64,000 bases of DNA from positions 89,665 through 153,664 of the forward strand of contig JAKSIG010000001.1 of assembly GCA_024398955.1 (NCBI GenBank), read 5' to 3'. The notes below the pieces were generated by a model. It saw nothing but the letters and a program-made list of their open reading frames with translations. It searched no databases and had not been told where the DNA came from. This stretch comes from Fibrobacter sp. Lineage in GTDB: Bacteria > Fibrobacterota > Fibrobacteria > Fibrobacterales > Fibrobacteraceae. This document shows, in pieces, positions 18,402 to 26,783 of this stretch. Made by a program: the position numbers and the translations under genes. How positions within the stretch are numbered: the stretch's first letter is position 1; the number at the start of each line of letters is the position of its first letter.

Positions 18402-20297
18402 TTATTTGATGCGCTTGCCGCTGACGCTGAAGTGGCTCTTTATGCCGTTGCGGTCGGTGAGTTCGAGCTGCACCTTGTTGCCGCGGACGACCATGCGCTT
18501 GCCTTCCTGATTACGACGGCTTGCTTGCAGGTTGTTGTTGGCGAAAGGAATGGATGTCAGTTCGTAAGTTGCAGCAGGCTTGGTCGTGACGTCGTAAGTC
18601 TTGCCGGTTGTTGCGATTGCCTGAATGCTTCCGATCAGGTAGGCGAAGGGGGCGTTCCAGTTGATAGCAACTTCGTTGGTAGCATAGCTGCAGGAGTTAT
18701 CGTAGTAGGATCTTGCCACTGCCTTGGCGTTGTTGTAAGACTTGGCACAGTCGGTTGCGCTTGCGTTAGGACCACCTGCAATCATGCCCGGAACCGGAGC
18801 TTCAATGCTGTCTGCCTGGCTGGGACGATGATGCGGATTCATGGTGGGGTTTACACCGAAACCAGTCAGGTAGGACTTATCCAGCGGATTACGGCCGAGA
18901 ATGTAGTCAACAATACTCTGTGCGGCGTTCAGATACTTTTCTTCCTTGGTCAGGATGTAGGCGTGAATCAGAAGCATGCCCTTGTTGGCTGCAACACCGT
19001 TAGAACCCCAGTAGAAGTCGCCCTTGCTCAGTGCAACGCCATAGCCGTTGGTGTCGAGGGATGCAATGTATTCATCGGCCATGGAGGTGATGATTGCTGA
19101 AGCGGAGTCAACCATTTCCTTTTCGAAGATGTCGGGGTTGGTGGCAATGGTGTAGATACCCAGCATGTAGCTGTTCTGCCAGCTCTGAAGGGCGGCCTTC
19201 TTTCTGCTGATGGGAAGCTTCTTTATTACTTCAAGGGCGCGTTCATCCTTGCTAAGACGGTACATTTCAATGTGGGTCCACATCTTGATGGTCCATTCTG
19301 CAGCGCCAGTGTAGGAACCAGTGCCGACATCGCCCGGCTGTTCATAAACGGAGTAGGGGTTTGCTACAGCCCAGTTATTTGCCTTCTGTGCAGCTTCGAT
19401 GCACTGTGCTGCAAATTCAGGATAGTAGGGCTTGTAAATTTCAGAAGCCAGGGCCATGACTGCTGCAAAGTTCCAGGAAGCTTCAACGCCCTTGCCGATG
19501 GCAAAACGGGGTGCGGTAGCCTTGAAAGGCATAACGGTACCGGCAAACTGCTTGGTGGTCAGCTTATGGAAGACTCCGCCATCTTCATCCTGCATGGTGA
19601 GCATCCAGTCCAGATTCCACTTGATTTCGTCAAGAATGTCGGGAACTTCGTTGCCGCTTTCGGGAATGTTCAGGTTCAGCTTGTCGAAGTATTCCTTGTT
19701 CTGTTGGTAAAGCTGCAGCAAGGTGTAGGTAGAAATGCCGGAGTTGACGATGTACTTACCGTAGTCGCCTGCGTCGTACCAGCCCTTGGATCCATCAAAA
19801 GTCTTGCCGACTTCGGTAACGCCAGTAGAAGAATGGTAACGAACCGCTGTGTCGGGGTGTCCGGCTGCACGCTTGTAGATGCCGGCAAATTCCTCGGTCA
19901 GTTCAGTAGAGGCGCGCTGGAAGTAGAAGAACTTCAGGGATGCCTTTGCTGCATCTTCCAGTGCCTTGTCGCCAATGATAATGGGATGGCCGATCTTTTC
20001 GTCGCCAACATAGGCCTGGTAGGTACCTTCGGTTGCGAGTTTAGAAAAATCTACCAGAGAGGCTGCAGTATCGCCTGCGGGAACCCAGATTTCTGCCTTG
20101 GGAGCTGTAACAGTGAGGGCGACCTTTCCTTCGGAATCCTTAAAAACAACGTCCTTGCCTTCGGCATCAACAACAGCCATTTGTTTTTGGCCCTTGGTCA
20201 GGAAGCCTACCTGATTCTGATAGGCGGTTGCTGCAAACAGCGGTGCTGCTGCGATAGTTGCGCCTGCGATGATAGCAAGAGTGTTAGAAAGTTTCAT
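18402..20297 (-). CDS. GH9 endoglucanase with N-terminal Ig-like domain and basic C-terminal tail
   Basis: 631-residue secreted cellulase. Signal peptide 1-23; N-terminal CelD_N-type Ig domain about 25-110 (NQVGFLTKGQKQMAVV); GH9 catalytic domain about 115-570. Catalytic signatures are present: GWYDAGDYGKYIVN (nucleophilic-water and base Asp), PHHRPSQAD (His motif) and NEVAINWNAPFAYLIG (proton-donor Glu). The last 60 residues are Arg/Lys-rich and end FSVSGKRIK, similar to the basic terminal domains reported for Fibrobacter cellulases and a likely secretion signal. AAGGA lies eight bases before ATG. Single-gene unit with its own terminator. Confidence 0.92.
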   Translation of the reverse strand: MKLSNTLAIIAGATIAAAPLFAATAYQNQVGFLTKGQKQMAVVDAEGKDVVFKDSEGKVALTVTAPKAEIWVPAGDTAASLVDFSKLATEGTYQAYVGDEKIGHPIIIGDKALEDAAKASLKFFYFQRASTELTEEFAGIYKRAAGHPDTAVRYHSSTGVTEVGKTFDGSKGWYDAGDYGKYIVNSGISTYTLLQLYQQNKEYFDKLNLNIPESGNEVPDILDEIKWNLDWMLTMQDEDGGVFHKLTTKQFAGTVMPFKATAPRFAIGKGVEASWNFAAVMALASEIYKPYYPEFAAQCIEAAQKANNWAVANPYSVYEQPGDVGTGSYTGAAEWTIKMWTHIEMYRLSKDERALEVIKKLPISRKKAALQSWQNSYMLGIYTIATNPDIFEKEMVDSASAIITSMADEYIASLDTNGYGVALSKGDFYWGSNGVAANKGMLLIHAYILTKEEKYLNAAQSIVDYILGRNPLDKSYLTGFGVNPTMNPHHRPSQADSIEAPVPGMIAGGPNASATDCAKSYNNAKAVARSYYDNSCSYATNEVAINWNAPFAYLIGSIQAIATTGKTYDVTTKPAATYELTSIPFANNNLQASRRNQEGKRMVVRGNKVQLELTDRNGIKSHFSVSGKRIK

Positions 20298-20450
20298 AAA
20301 CCATTCCTTTTTTGTTTGCCCTTAATTTAGATTGGACAGAAAGAAAGGAGTATATGGCTGAATGCAAAAAGTGGTTTCTGCTGAAAACAAACTGCAGACT
20401 TGTAAATTAAAATGACAGCCTTGTTTACGGCGGTAACCGCAAAAGCTTTT

Positions 20451-22598
20451 TTAATTTACGCCTTTTTTCTGGAAAAGAAATAAGGAACTGGGCTGAATGG
20501 GCTCATTCCATTTTCTAACGGTAATAAAATCACGATTCAGCAAGTCTTCGTTATAGGAACCGTGCATCCCAAAGAAACCGGAATTGCGGTAAATTCTGCA
20601 TTGTTCCTGGGGAACGAAGGTCTTTTTGTTATAGCGGTTTCTAAAAATAAAACTGTTTTTTAATTCCCCCTCTCCTTGGCAGTTCCACCAGATGTTGTGC
20701 TGCGCGCAAGAGGGGTGCATATGATTGGATCCGCCGGAGTGAATGAGCGCAAATCCATCGACCAGTTCGAATAAGTTATGTGAAGGCGGACTCATGGGAC
20801 CTTCCGAGAATCCGTGAAAATCAAAATCGACGGGCTTGAATACCGGGTTTACATACTGCACCTTGCGGAATACGTTTCCGTAGGCGTTTCCTTCTCCACC
20901 CATCATGTCGGCAAAGTGATTTTTAAAAATTACGTTCTGGAATAAGTTGTCGCAGGCATGTTCGTAAATCTTTATTCCCTGGTGCCCGTCATAACCGCAG
21001 AAGGTTATATGCTGGGTCGTAACATTACGACTGTCCATGACGTATAGCGGGTTGGTAAAATTCCTGAAAGTCACGTTTTCGATAAGACCATTTGAAACGC
21101 GCTTCATGTTGATGCCGTTCCAGCCGTAATCCATTTCTTGAGTCTGCGCAACGGTGTAATACCTGCGGTAGCCGTGGTGGCGGAAAAGGCCATTCCAGCA
21201 GCTGTTCAGCTTTAGGTTTCTGATGCAGATGTTTTCTAGCATGGGCACGTTGTAAATGGAGGGCTCGAAACGCAAATTGCAGTTTCGCCACAGCGGTTGT
21301 ACAAGCTCTATAGAATGTTCATCGACAATGCGCTTGACTTCTACCAGCCATTGGTAAGAAGGGGCCCTTTCAGGGCCGGCGCGCAATGCCGTTTTCCATT
21401 CGGGGCGAAATTCGTCGATGCCCAGGATGTCTTTCAGCAAGTCGCCTTCGTCGGTGGAATTATACAGTCCCAGCATAATGAACTTGCCGACTTTAGTGCT
21501 GTCCTCTACCTTCAGGAATGTGTCGCCTTTTTGGGCGGTGGCTGTAACTCTTGTTGCAAAATCCGGCGTCAGGATATTGCCGTCGCTGCCGGGGTCTGAA
21601 AGAGACGAACTCTGGGTAAACGTTTCCTTTCGGTTCTTGAATTGCAGCCCGAAGAAGATGTTGCTCTGTTGCAGTTTTTCGCCGGTGGTAATCATGAAGG
21701 GCGATAGCCATGGGTTACGTTTCCCTTGGGCTAGGTTGCAGGTAAGAATGATTTCTGCCTGCGGTCTTCCTCGGTGGTCAAGCGCCCCTTCGAGGGCTAC
21801 ATTGCAATAATTCATTTGCAGGTGCCGGACTCTGTACTTGCCCTTGGCAAGAGTCAGCGTGCCGCCTCCTTCACTGCCTATCTTGTCTAGCGCAGCCTGG
21901 AGTTGTGCAGTGCAGTCTTTACCGCTGTTAGCCTCAATTCCGAGATCGCTACTGCAAAAGTGGGGGAGCCTTGCGAAAATTTCGTTAATGTCTCTGCAAA
22001 TGCCCGCATGCTTAAAGTTCGGAATGTCGTTTGACAGTAGACCAAGTTGTGCAATGTCGCATTCGGTAAGTTCTTCTTCGAAAGACTTGTCAATTTTTTC
22101 GTAGGAACGGTTCATTAGGTAGTTGGCAACAAAAAATTCCTTGCCATTGACAACGCCGAACTTGCAATTCCGCATGTAGATGCCCATAATCAAGAAGGGC
22201 GTTGCCGAAACAAAAATGAATTCAAAGTTGTACCTTAGGCAAGTCAACTGTAAGGCTGCGAGACCATAAATGCCGCATATCCTCAGGAGATAGTTCAGGA
22301 TTCTTCTGGAACTGTTGAACTTGGCGAATATCCATTCCAGAATCCAGCTATAAAAGTAACTGAATACAGAACAGATTAGAAATCCCCAGGGTCCATTTTC
22401 ACAGCAGCAAATGTCAAAGTATATGGTGGCAACGCCAAGGATCGCAGCTACGTAGGTAACTAGCTGGGGAATGCGAATGCGGTAGTTGTAAATACCTGCA
22501 AGAAGCTCGAAATCCCTGAGGTAAATTTGAACGCCGATAAATGCAAAAAGGGCGGGGGCGGCAAGATAAATGCAGAATATGACAATGTCCTGAATCAT
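20451..22598 (-). CDS. Membrane-anchored right-handed beta-helix (pectate-lyase-like) protein
   Basis: 715 residues. The first about 150 contain four to five transmembrane helices. From about 205 a parallel beta-helix of the pectate lyase 3/glycosyl hydrolase 28-like kind starts (DCTAQLQAALDKIGSEGGGT, then LTLAKGKYRVRHL), with stacked rungs near 470-600 (VSNGLIENVTFRNF, NLFQNVIFKNHF, YGNVFRKVQYVNP). The late part carries His/Ser/Asp-rich segments (GFALIHSGGSNHMHPSC). Fusing a polytopic membrane domain to a beta-helix is unusual; it may modify or polymerise a surface glycan while anchored. It begins one base after the stop of the GT2 gene upstream, so both are translated from one message. Substrate unknown. 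Confidence 0.65.
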   Translation of the reverse strand: MIQDIVIFCIYLAAPALFAFIGVQIYLRDFELLAGIYNYRIRIPQLVTYVAAILGVATIYFDICCCENGPWGFLICSVFSYFYSWILEWIFAKFNSSRRILNYLLRICGIYGLAALQLTCLRYNFEFIFVSATPFLIMGIYMRNCKFGVVNGKEFFVANYLMNRSYEKIDKSFEEELTECDIAQLGLLSNDIPNFKHAGICRDINEIFARLPHFCSSDLGIEANSGKDCTAQLQAALDKIGSEGGGTLTLAKGKYRVRHLQMNYCNVALEGALDHRGRPQAEIILTCNLAQGKRNPWLSPFMITTGEKLQQSNIFFGLQFKNRKETFTQSSSLSDPGSDGNILTPDFATRVTATAQKGDTFLKVEDSTKVGKFIMLGLYNSTDEGDLLKDILGIDEFRPEWKTALRAGPERAPSYQWLVEVKRIVDEHSIELVQPLWRNCNLRFEPSIYNVPMLENICIRNLKLNSCWNGLFRHHGYRRYYTVAQTQEMDYGWNGINMKRVSNGLIENVTFRNFTNPLYVMDSRNVTTQHITFCGYDGHQGIKIYEHACDNLFQNVIFKNHFADMMGGEGNAYGNVFRKVQYVNPVFKPVDFDFHGFSEGPMSPPSHNLFELVDGFALIHSGGSNHMHPSCAQHNIWWNCQGEGELKNSFIFRNRYNKKTFVPQEQCRIYRNSGFFGMHGSYNEDLLNRDFITVRKWNEPIQPSSLFLFQKKGVN

Positions 22599-22599
22599 G

Positions 22600-23616
22600 C
22601 TAGAACCCCTTGCCTCTTGACTTTAACCATCGCGGAGAAACCAGGAACATCAACCTATGGATCTTCATCATGAAGGTTGCCTTGTAGAAGAAGTTTTTAC
22701 GCACCAGTGCCTTCATTTCGCTGCTACGTTTTTTCAGTTCTTCTTCAGTTCCGCAGAATTCCTCGAAGTTCATGTAGTTGAACATCTTGCGATAAAGCCA
22801 GAACTGGACCATCTGCAGTGCTTTCTGGTTACGTCTAGAAATGACCGTAAATTCGGGAGTCGTTTTTTCGGCCTTGCTTTCTTTAATGCGCTCTAGCAGC
22901 CTGCTATGCAAATCAATGATCTTTAATAGGCTGCTGATTCGCTTTTGCCTATTGGTAGCACTGCTGGTAAGGCTGCCGCTTTTTCGCCACAGGTAGTTAT
23001 AGTGGAATAATGGGACCGTTGCGATTCTTTTCGCCAGAACGAGCATCCTAGGGGCGAATTCCATATCCTCGTGGATAATGCCGGGAATAAAACTCAGTTC
23101 CTGTTCTTCCATGAACTGCCTGCGAATCAGGTACAGCTGCATGGGGGTATAGTCAACCTTGCGTTCCATCAGTTCCAGAAAGTCGGTATTGCAAATTTCG
23201 GAATTGCTTAAGAGAGCCCGTTCCAGTACCACGTTTCCGCTTTCTTCGTCGTGTTCCCTGATACGGAACAGCAAAACGTCGTCGTCCCGTTCCTGCAATA
23301 GAGACTGGCACTTTCCCAAAAATCCGTCTTCAATCCAGTCGTCGCTGTCTACAAACCACACGTAGTCGCCGGTGGCTGCAGAAAGCCCTGTATTGCGGGC
23401 GGCGCTCAGTCCCTGGTTTTCCTGCTGCAAAATCCTGATGCATCTGTGGCAAGATGCGAATTCTTCCACGATCTTCATGGAACCGTCGGGAGTCCCGTCG
23501 TTTACGATGATGACTTCGACCTGATTCTGGTCAAATTCCTGCTGAAAAACACTATCCAGCGTTTTCCGGATATATTTCTCTACGTTGTAGACAGGAATGA
23601 TAATAGACAGAAGCAT
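22600..23616 (-). CDS. Family 2 glycosyltransferase
   Basis: 338-residue GT-A enzyme: LSIIIPVYNVEKYIRKTLDSV at the N-terminus, then VIIVNDGTPDGS, GLSAARNTGLSAATGDYVWFVDSDDW (the D-x-D metal site), and an E-D-M-E motif (IIHEDMEFAPR) as catalytic base region. It should add a sugar to a glycan or lipid carrier at the cytosolic membrane face. A basic, amphipathic C-terminal third may attach to the membrane. No Shine-Dalgarno is seen; TATATT lies seven bases before ATG, as in other apparently leaderless genes here. It is co-translated with the beta-helix protein. Confidence 0.85.
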   Translation of the reverse strand: MLLSIIIPVYNVEKYIRKTLDSVFQQEFDQNQVEVIIVNDGTPDGSMKIVEEFASCHRCIRILQQENQGLSAARNTGLSAATGDYVWFVDSDDWIEDGFLGKCQSLLQERDDDVLLFRIREHDEESGNVVLERALLSNSEICNTDFLELMERKVDYTPMQLYLIRRQFMEEQELSFIPGIIHEDMEFAPRMLVLAKRIATVPLFHYNYLWRKSGSLTSSATNRQKRISSLLKIIDLHSRLLERIKESKAEKTTPEFTVISRRNQKALQMVQFWLYRKMFNYMNFEEFCGTEEELKKRSSEMKALVRKNFFYKATFMMKIHRLMFLVSPRWLKSRGKGF

Positions 23617-23660
23617 TTCTCAAAATATAACTTAATGGAAAGTAGTTGTTCCTTTGCTGG

Positions 23661-23689
23661 TTGACGTTCTGTCTTATCTGTTTTAGATT
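23661..23689 (+). promoter_or_regulatory. Promoter of the DUF3392-NhaC operon
   Basis: TTGACG at 23661-23666, 17-bp spacer, TAGATT at 23684-23689; ATG begins eight bases after the -10, matching a leaderless start. Confidence 0.5.
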
Positions 23690-23696
23690 ATTACCT

Positions 23697-24020
23697 ATGG
23701 ATCATTATATTCACGAAATTGCAGTTTTTTTACGCCATCATATGGATTCCGTCTCTGTGGGCCTTGTAGCCTCTTTACTGATCACGTATGGGGCATCCAT
23801 CAATAATTTCTTCAAGAAGGTAACGAAGGGTATTCCCTTTATAGGGCGCTTTGTCCTTTTTATCTTGTTGTATTCCGTAGGCTATGTGTTCCTTAGTTCG
23901 CAGGTGGTCCGCCTGCTAAGTCATTTACTATATGGACTAGGCGACCTGGTGCTATTTGGTGTTGTTCTTGGCGCCTTCATCGTTCTTGCCATCATCGCCT
24001 ACAAAGGTAAAGACGTTTAA
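23697..24020 (+). CDS. Small DUF3392 family membrane protein
   Basis: 107 residues with three hydrophobic segments. The order SVGLVASLLITYGASINNFFKK, then GRFVLFILLYSVGYVFLS and a C-terminal helix, matches the DUF3392 family of about 107-residue inner-membrane proteins of unknown role. I used ATG 23697, which gives the usual family length; an earlier in-frame start would precede the predicted promoter. It heads an operon with a 56-aa ORF and an NhaC-type antiporter, so a link to ion homeostasis is possible but inferred only from position. Confidence 0.75.
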   Translation: MDHYIHEIAVFLRHHMDSVSVGLVASLLITYGASINNFFKKVTKGIPFIGRFVLFILLYSVGYVFLSSQVVRLLSHLLYGLGDLVLFGVVLGAFIVLAIIAYKGKDV

Positions 24021-24037
24021 TATCTTAGGGGTGTAAT

Positions 24038-24208
24038 ATGTCCGAAAAAGAGATGAATAATGTTCGTGCCGTAATGGCTCTCTCTGACCTAAAAGTCTAT
24101 GCAAATTCCCGTGCGCTGGATGCCATTGACTACGCCATTGCCGTCCTGGAAAAGCTGGAAGAAGCAGGAATCAAGCAGCCTCTTGTAAGTCTTGAAAGGG
24201 AGAAATAG
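24038..24208 (+). CDS. Small 56-residue protein between DUF3392 and NhaC
   Basis: A complete ORF of 57 codons from ATG 24038 to TAG 24208, placed 17 bp after the DUF3392 stop and 1 bp before the NhaC start. The product begins MSEKEMNNVRAVMALSDLK and ends LVSLEREK; it is charged and predicted almost wholly helical, with no membrane segment. Codon use is like that of its neighbours and the fit between two genes is exact, so I treat it as real. It may be a small regulatory partner of the antiporter; I recognise no family. Confidence 0.65.
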   Translation: MSEKEMNNVRAVMALSDLKVYANSRALDAIDYAIAVLEKLEEAGIKQPLVSLEREK

Positions 24209-24209
24209 A

Positions 24210-25709
24210 ATGGAAAACTGGATTTTTGCAACAGGCTCTTTTTGGTCGCTTGTTCCGCCCATTGTGGCTATTGCCTTGGCTCTTGTTACCAAGGAAGTTT
24301 ATTCTTCCCTTTTTGCCGGGGTTGTCATCGGGGCCTTCTTTATTTGCCAAGGTGATTTCTCTGTTTTTCTCGGGGCTATTTTTAAGAATGGTCTTGTCGC
24401 CAAGGTTTCCGACCCCTGGAACGTAGGCATTTTGCTGTTCCTTGTGGTACTTGGCACTATGGTCGCCCTTATGAACCGCGTAGGCGGTTCTGCTGCCTTT
24501 GGTGAATGGGCCAAGAAACGTATCAAGACCAAGGTTGGAGCCCAGCTGGCAACCATTTGCCTTGGTGTGCTTATCTTTATTGACGACTACTTCAACTGCC
24601 TTACGGTGGGTAGTGTCATGCGCCCTATTACTGACAAGTACAATGTTAGCCACGAAAAGCTCTCGTACCTGATAGACTCTACTGCGGCCCCAATCTGCAT
24701 TATTGCTCCCATCAGTTCCTGGGCTGCTGCGGTTTCGGGATTCGTCGAAGGCGAAGATGGCCTTGGCCTTTTTATTAAGGCTATTCCCTACAATTTTTAT
24801 GCCCTGTTTACCCTGTTGGCAATCGTTCTTGTTGTTGTCTGGAAGATTGATTTTGGCCCCATGAAAAAGTACGAAAGTGCCAAGGAAATTATTCAGGCCA
24901 AGATGGATGAAAATCACATTCCCGAAGGAAAGGGAAAGGTGATAGACCTGGTGCTTCCCATTATCTTCTTAATCATTTTCTGCACCATTGGGATGATCTA
25001 CACGGGCGGTTTCTTCGCTAGTGGTAAAGAGGCTAAGGGTTTTGTAGATGCCTTTGCTGCAAGTGATGCGTCTATCGGTCTGGTTCTGGGCTCCTTTGCC
25101 GCGTTGCTGAGTACGGTTGTCCTGTACATTTCCCGTGGGGTCCTGCGCTTCGGAAAGTGCATGGAATGTTTGCCCGCCGGCTTTAAGGCCATGGTTCCGG
25201 CCATTCTGATTCTTGCTCTGGCCTGGACTTTGAAGGGGGTTACGGACACTCTTGGTGCAAAGGAATTCGTGGCTGGCGTTGTCAGTGGTGGGGCTTCGGG
25301 TTTCATGAACCTTATGCCTGCCATCATCTTTGTGATTGCCGCCTTCCTGGCCTTCGCCACAGGAACTTCCTGGGGCACCTTTGGCATCTTGATTCCCATT
25401 GTTGTTGCCGCCTTTAGCGGAATCGACTACAACCTGATGATCATTTCCATTTCTGCCTGCATGGCTGGGGCCGTTTGTGGAGATCATTGCTCTCCCATTT
25501 CGGATACGACCATCATGGCAAGTGCCGGAGCCCAGTGTGAACATGTAAACCACGTGAACACCCAGTTGCCCTATGTCCTTTACGTGGCTTCCATTTCCTT
25601 TGTAACTTACGTCATTGCCGGCTTTTCTCGCAGCGCAATACTGTCTTTGCTGGTCGGGGCTGCACTGATTGTAGGAGGTTTTTTCTTTATCAAGAAGAAG
25701 TTGGTCTAG
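24210..25709 (+). CDS. nhaC: Na+/H+ antiporter, NhaC family
   Basis: 499-residue inner-membrane antiporter with about 11-12 helices. Typical NhaC-type segments are visible: SLVPPIVAIALALVTKEVY, IFIDDYFNCLTVGSVMRPI (acidic pair in a helix), DSTAAPICIIAPISSWAA and GDHCSPISDTTIMASAGA, the last being the strongest family signature. It exchanges sodium for protons and supports pH and sodium homeostasis, useful in sodium-rich rumen fluid. Start ATG 24210 follows GGGAG and lies one base after the small ORF; an earlier in-frame ATG would overlap that ORF. The conserved motifs resemble those in malate/lactate antiporters too, so substrate specificity is not certain. Confidence 0.85.
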   Translation: MENWIFATGSFWSLVPPIVAIALALVTKEVYSSLFAGVVIGAFFICQGDFSVFLGAIFKNGLVAKVSDPWNVGILLFLVVLGTMVALMNRVGGSAAFGEWAKKRIKTKVGAQLATICLGVLIFIDDYFNCLTVGSVMRPITDKYNVSHEKLSYLIDSTAAPICIIAPISSWAAAVSGFVEGEDGLGLFIKAIPYNFYALFTLLAIVLVVVWKIDFGPMKKYESAKEIIQAKMDENHIPEGKGKVIDLVLPIIFLIIFCTIGMIYTGGFFASGKEAKGFVDAFAASDASIGLVLGSFAALLSTVVLYISRGVLRFGKCMECLPAGFKAMVPAILILALAWTLKGVTDTLGAKEFVAGVVSGGASGFMNLMPAIIFVIAAFLAFATGTSWGTFGILIPIVVAAFSGIDYNLMIISISACMAGAVCGDHCSPISDTTIMASAGAQCEHVNHVNTQLPYVLYVASISFVTYVIAGFSRSAILSLLVGAALIVGGFFFIKKKLV

Positions 25710-25732
25710 AACTAAAAAAGCCCATTTCTGTT

Positions 25733-25771
25733 TAAAAAAGGCGCCTTATACTCAAAAGGCGTCTTTTTTTT
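25733..25771 (+). terminator. Terminator after nhaC
   Basis: AAAAAAGGCGCCTT, loop ATACTCA, AAAGGCGTCTTTTTTTT, with a G-T pair near the stem base. Confidence 0.8.
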
Positions 25772-25909
25772 GTAAAAAATGATATCGTCTAATTATGTTG
25801 ATAATCTTCACACTTTGACTCCTAGTTTGTGATTATCTTCTTACAATTGTGGTTTTGGCGCCTTTTGCTTTGTATTTTCCTCTGCGAATGAAAAATAGAG
25901 GAATCTCTT

Positions 25910-25993
25910 ATGAAAACACATGAAATTTTCATCGTAAAGCAAATAGTTGTTCTTACCGTAATTGCAGCCGTTCTTGGCTACGTTTACGGTTAA
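25910..25993 (+). CDS. 27-residue single-span membrane peptide
   Basis: A 28-codon ORF with GAGG nine bases before ATG 25910 and a strong terminator 24 bp after its stop. The product starts MKTHEIFIVKQIVVL and ends AAVLGYVYG: two charged ends around a hydrophobic helix. It stands alone between terminators (25733-25771 and 26018-26050), so it has its own transcript. Independent promoter, ribosome site and terminator argue that it is expressed. Function unknown; it could be a small regulatory membrane protein or a type I toxin-like peptide. Confidence 0.55.
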   Translation: MKTHEIFIVKQIVVLTVIAAVLGYVYG

Positions 25994-26017
25994 AACTTGA
26001 AACACTGAGAGAGAAGG

Positions 26018-26050
26018 GCCGACGCGGGTTATTCTGCGTCGGCTTTTTTT
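26018..26050 (+). terminator. Terminator after the 27-residue ORF
   Basis: GCCGACGCG, loop GGTTATT, CTGCGTCGGC, then seven T. One of the strongest terminators in the window. Confidence 0.9.
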
Positions 26051-26087
26051 ATTTTGAAAAACGGGCTGGAATTGCTAATTTTTTGAT

Positions 26088-26687
26088 ATGGATGAATTTG
26101 AAGAACAGTTTACGGCAGTGTTTGGGACCGCGTCCTTAAAGGGTTCGCGGGTTACGCTGGTCGGTCTTCGGGAATTCAGCGATCCTAAGGCTCAAGCCCT
26201 GTTCCGAAAGATTGAACAATGCCGCCCCTTCCTAGAGGAACATCTTTCCTGGGTGGCAAAGACTTCCCCTGCAGATCTAAAAAAACGGAGTCGCTCCTGG
26301 GTGCTGGCGGAACAGCTTTGCCAGGGCGGATGCTGGCAGATTCACGCAGGCGATGTCAACGATGGACATGAACTGGACAATTTAGCGGGCTTTGTCATGA
26401 TCGAAGTGAATCTGCAAAATCACTCTGCCGCCGTAAGCTACTGGCTTCTTCAGGAATATACGGGCATAGGCCTTATGACGGAGTCCGTAAACCTTGTGAG
26501 CCGGTTCTGCTTTGAAGTCCTGAAACTAAATAGGCTGGAACTTTTCGCTTCGTCTGTAAACAAGAAAAGCCAGAACGTTGCAGTGCGCTGTGGATTCCTT
26601 CAAGAGGGAATTTGTCGCGATTTTGAACTAAAAAACGGGATTTTTGTGGATCATGTCCGTTTTTCTAGACTGTCTAGGGATTCCTGA
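26088..26687 (+). CDS. GNAT acetyltransferase, RimJ/RimL type
   Basis: 199-residue GCN5-related N-acetyltransferase. The pattern follows ribosomal-protein N-terminal acetyltransferases: an early arginine-free helix region, LAGFVMIEVNLQNHSAAVSYWLLQEYTGIGLMTESV (shortened here: SYWLLQEYTGIGLMTE), then LNRLELFASSVNKKSQNVAVRCGF. The acetyl-CoA site is the Y-T-G-I-G-L-M-T turn. Members acetylate ribosomal proteins, other proteins or small amines; the target is not known. No Shine-Dalgarno is visible; TAATTT lies six bases before the ATG. Confidence 0.8.
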   Translation: MDEFEEQFTAVFGTASLKGSRVTLVGLREFSDPKAQALFRKIEQCRPFLEEHLSWVAKTSPADLKKRSRSWVLAEQLCQGGCWQIHAGDVNDGHELDNLAGFVMIEVNLQNHSAAVSYWLLQEYTGIGLMTESVNLVSRFCFEVLKLNRLELFASSVNKKSQNVAVRCGFLQEGICRDFELKNGIFVDHVRFSRLSRDS

Positions 26688-26696
26688 AATCCTGAA

Positions 26697-26726
26697 TTGA
26701 CCCCCAATTGCTGGTTTCTTTAGTAT
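26697..26726 (+). promoter_or_regulatory. Candidate promoter of the first TIGR02147 cassette
   Basis: TTGACC at 26697-26702, 18-bp spacer, TAGTAT at 26721-26726. The leader then holds ATTGT, a run of T and ACAAT (26739-26752), a short inverted repeat whose half sites resemble the TTGTA/TACAA arms before the second cassette. Confidence 0.45.
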
Positions 26727-26783
26727 ACAGGAAAGATTGTTTTTTTTTACAATTAAGGGACGAACGCAGCTATCTTTTTTAAC

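Noticed and set aside
25852..25872. Second sigma-54-like element (TTGGCGCCTTTTGCT) before the 27-residue ORF
   Set aside because: GG and GC are eight bases apart instead of ten.
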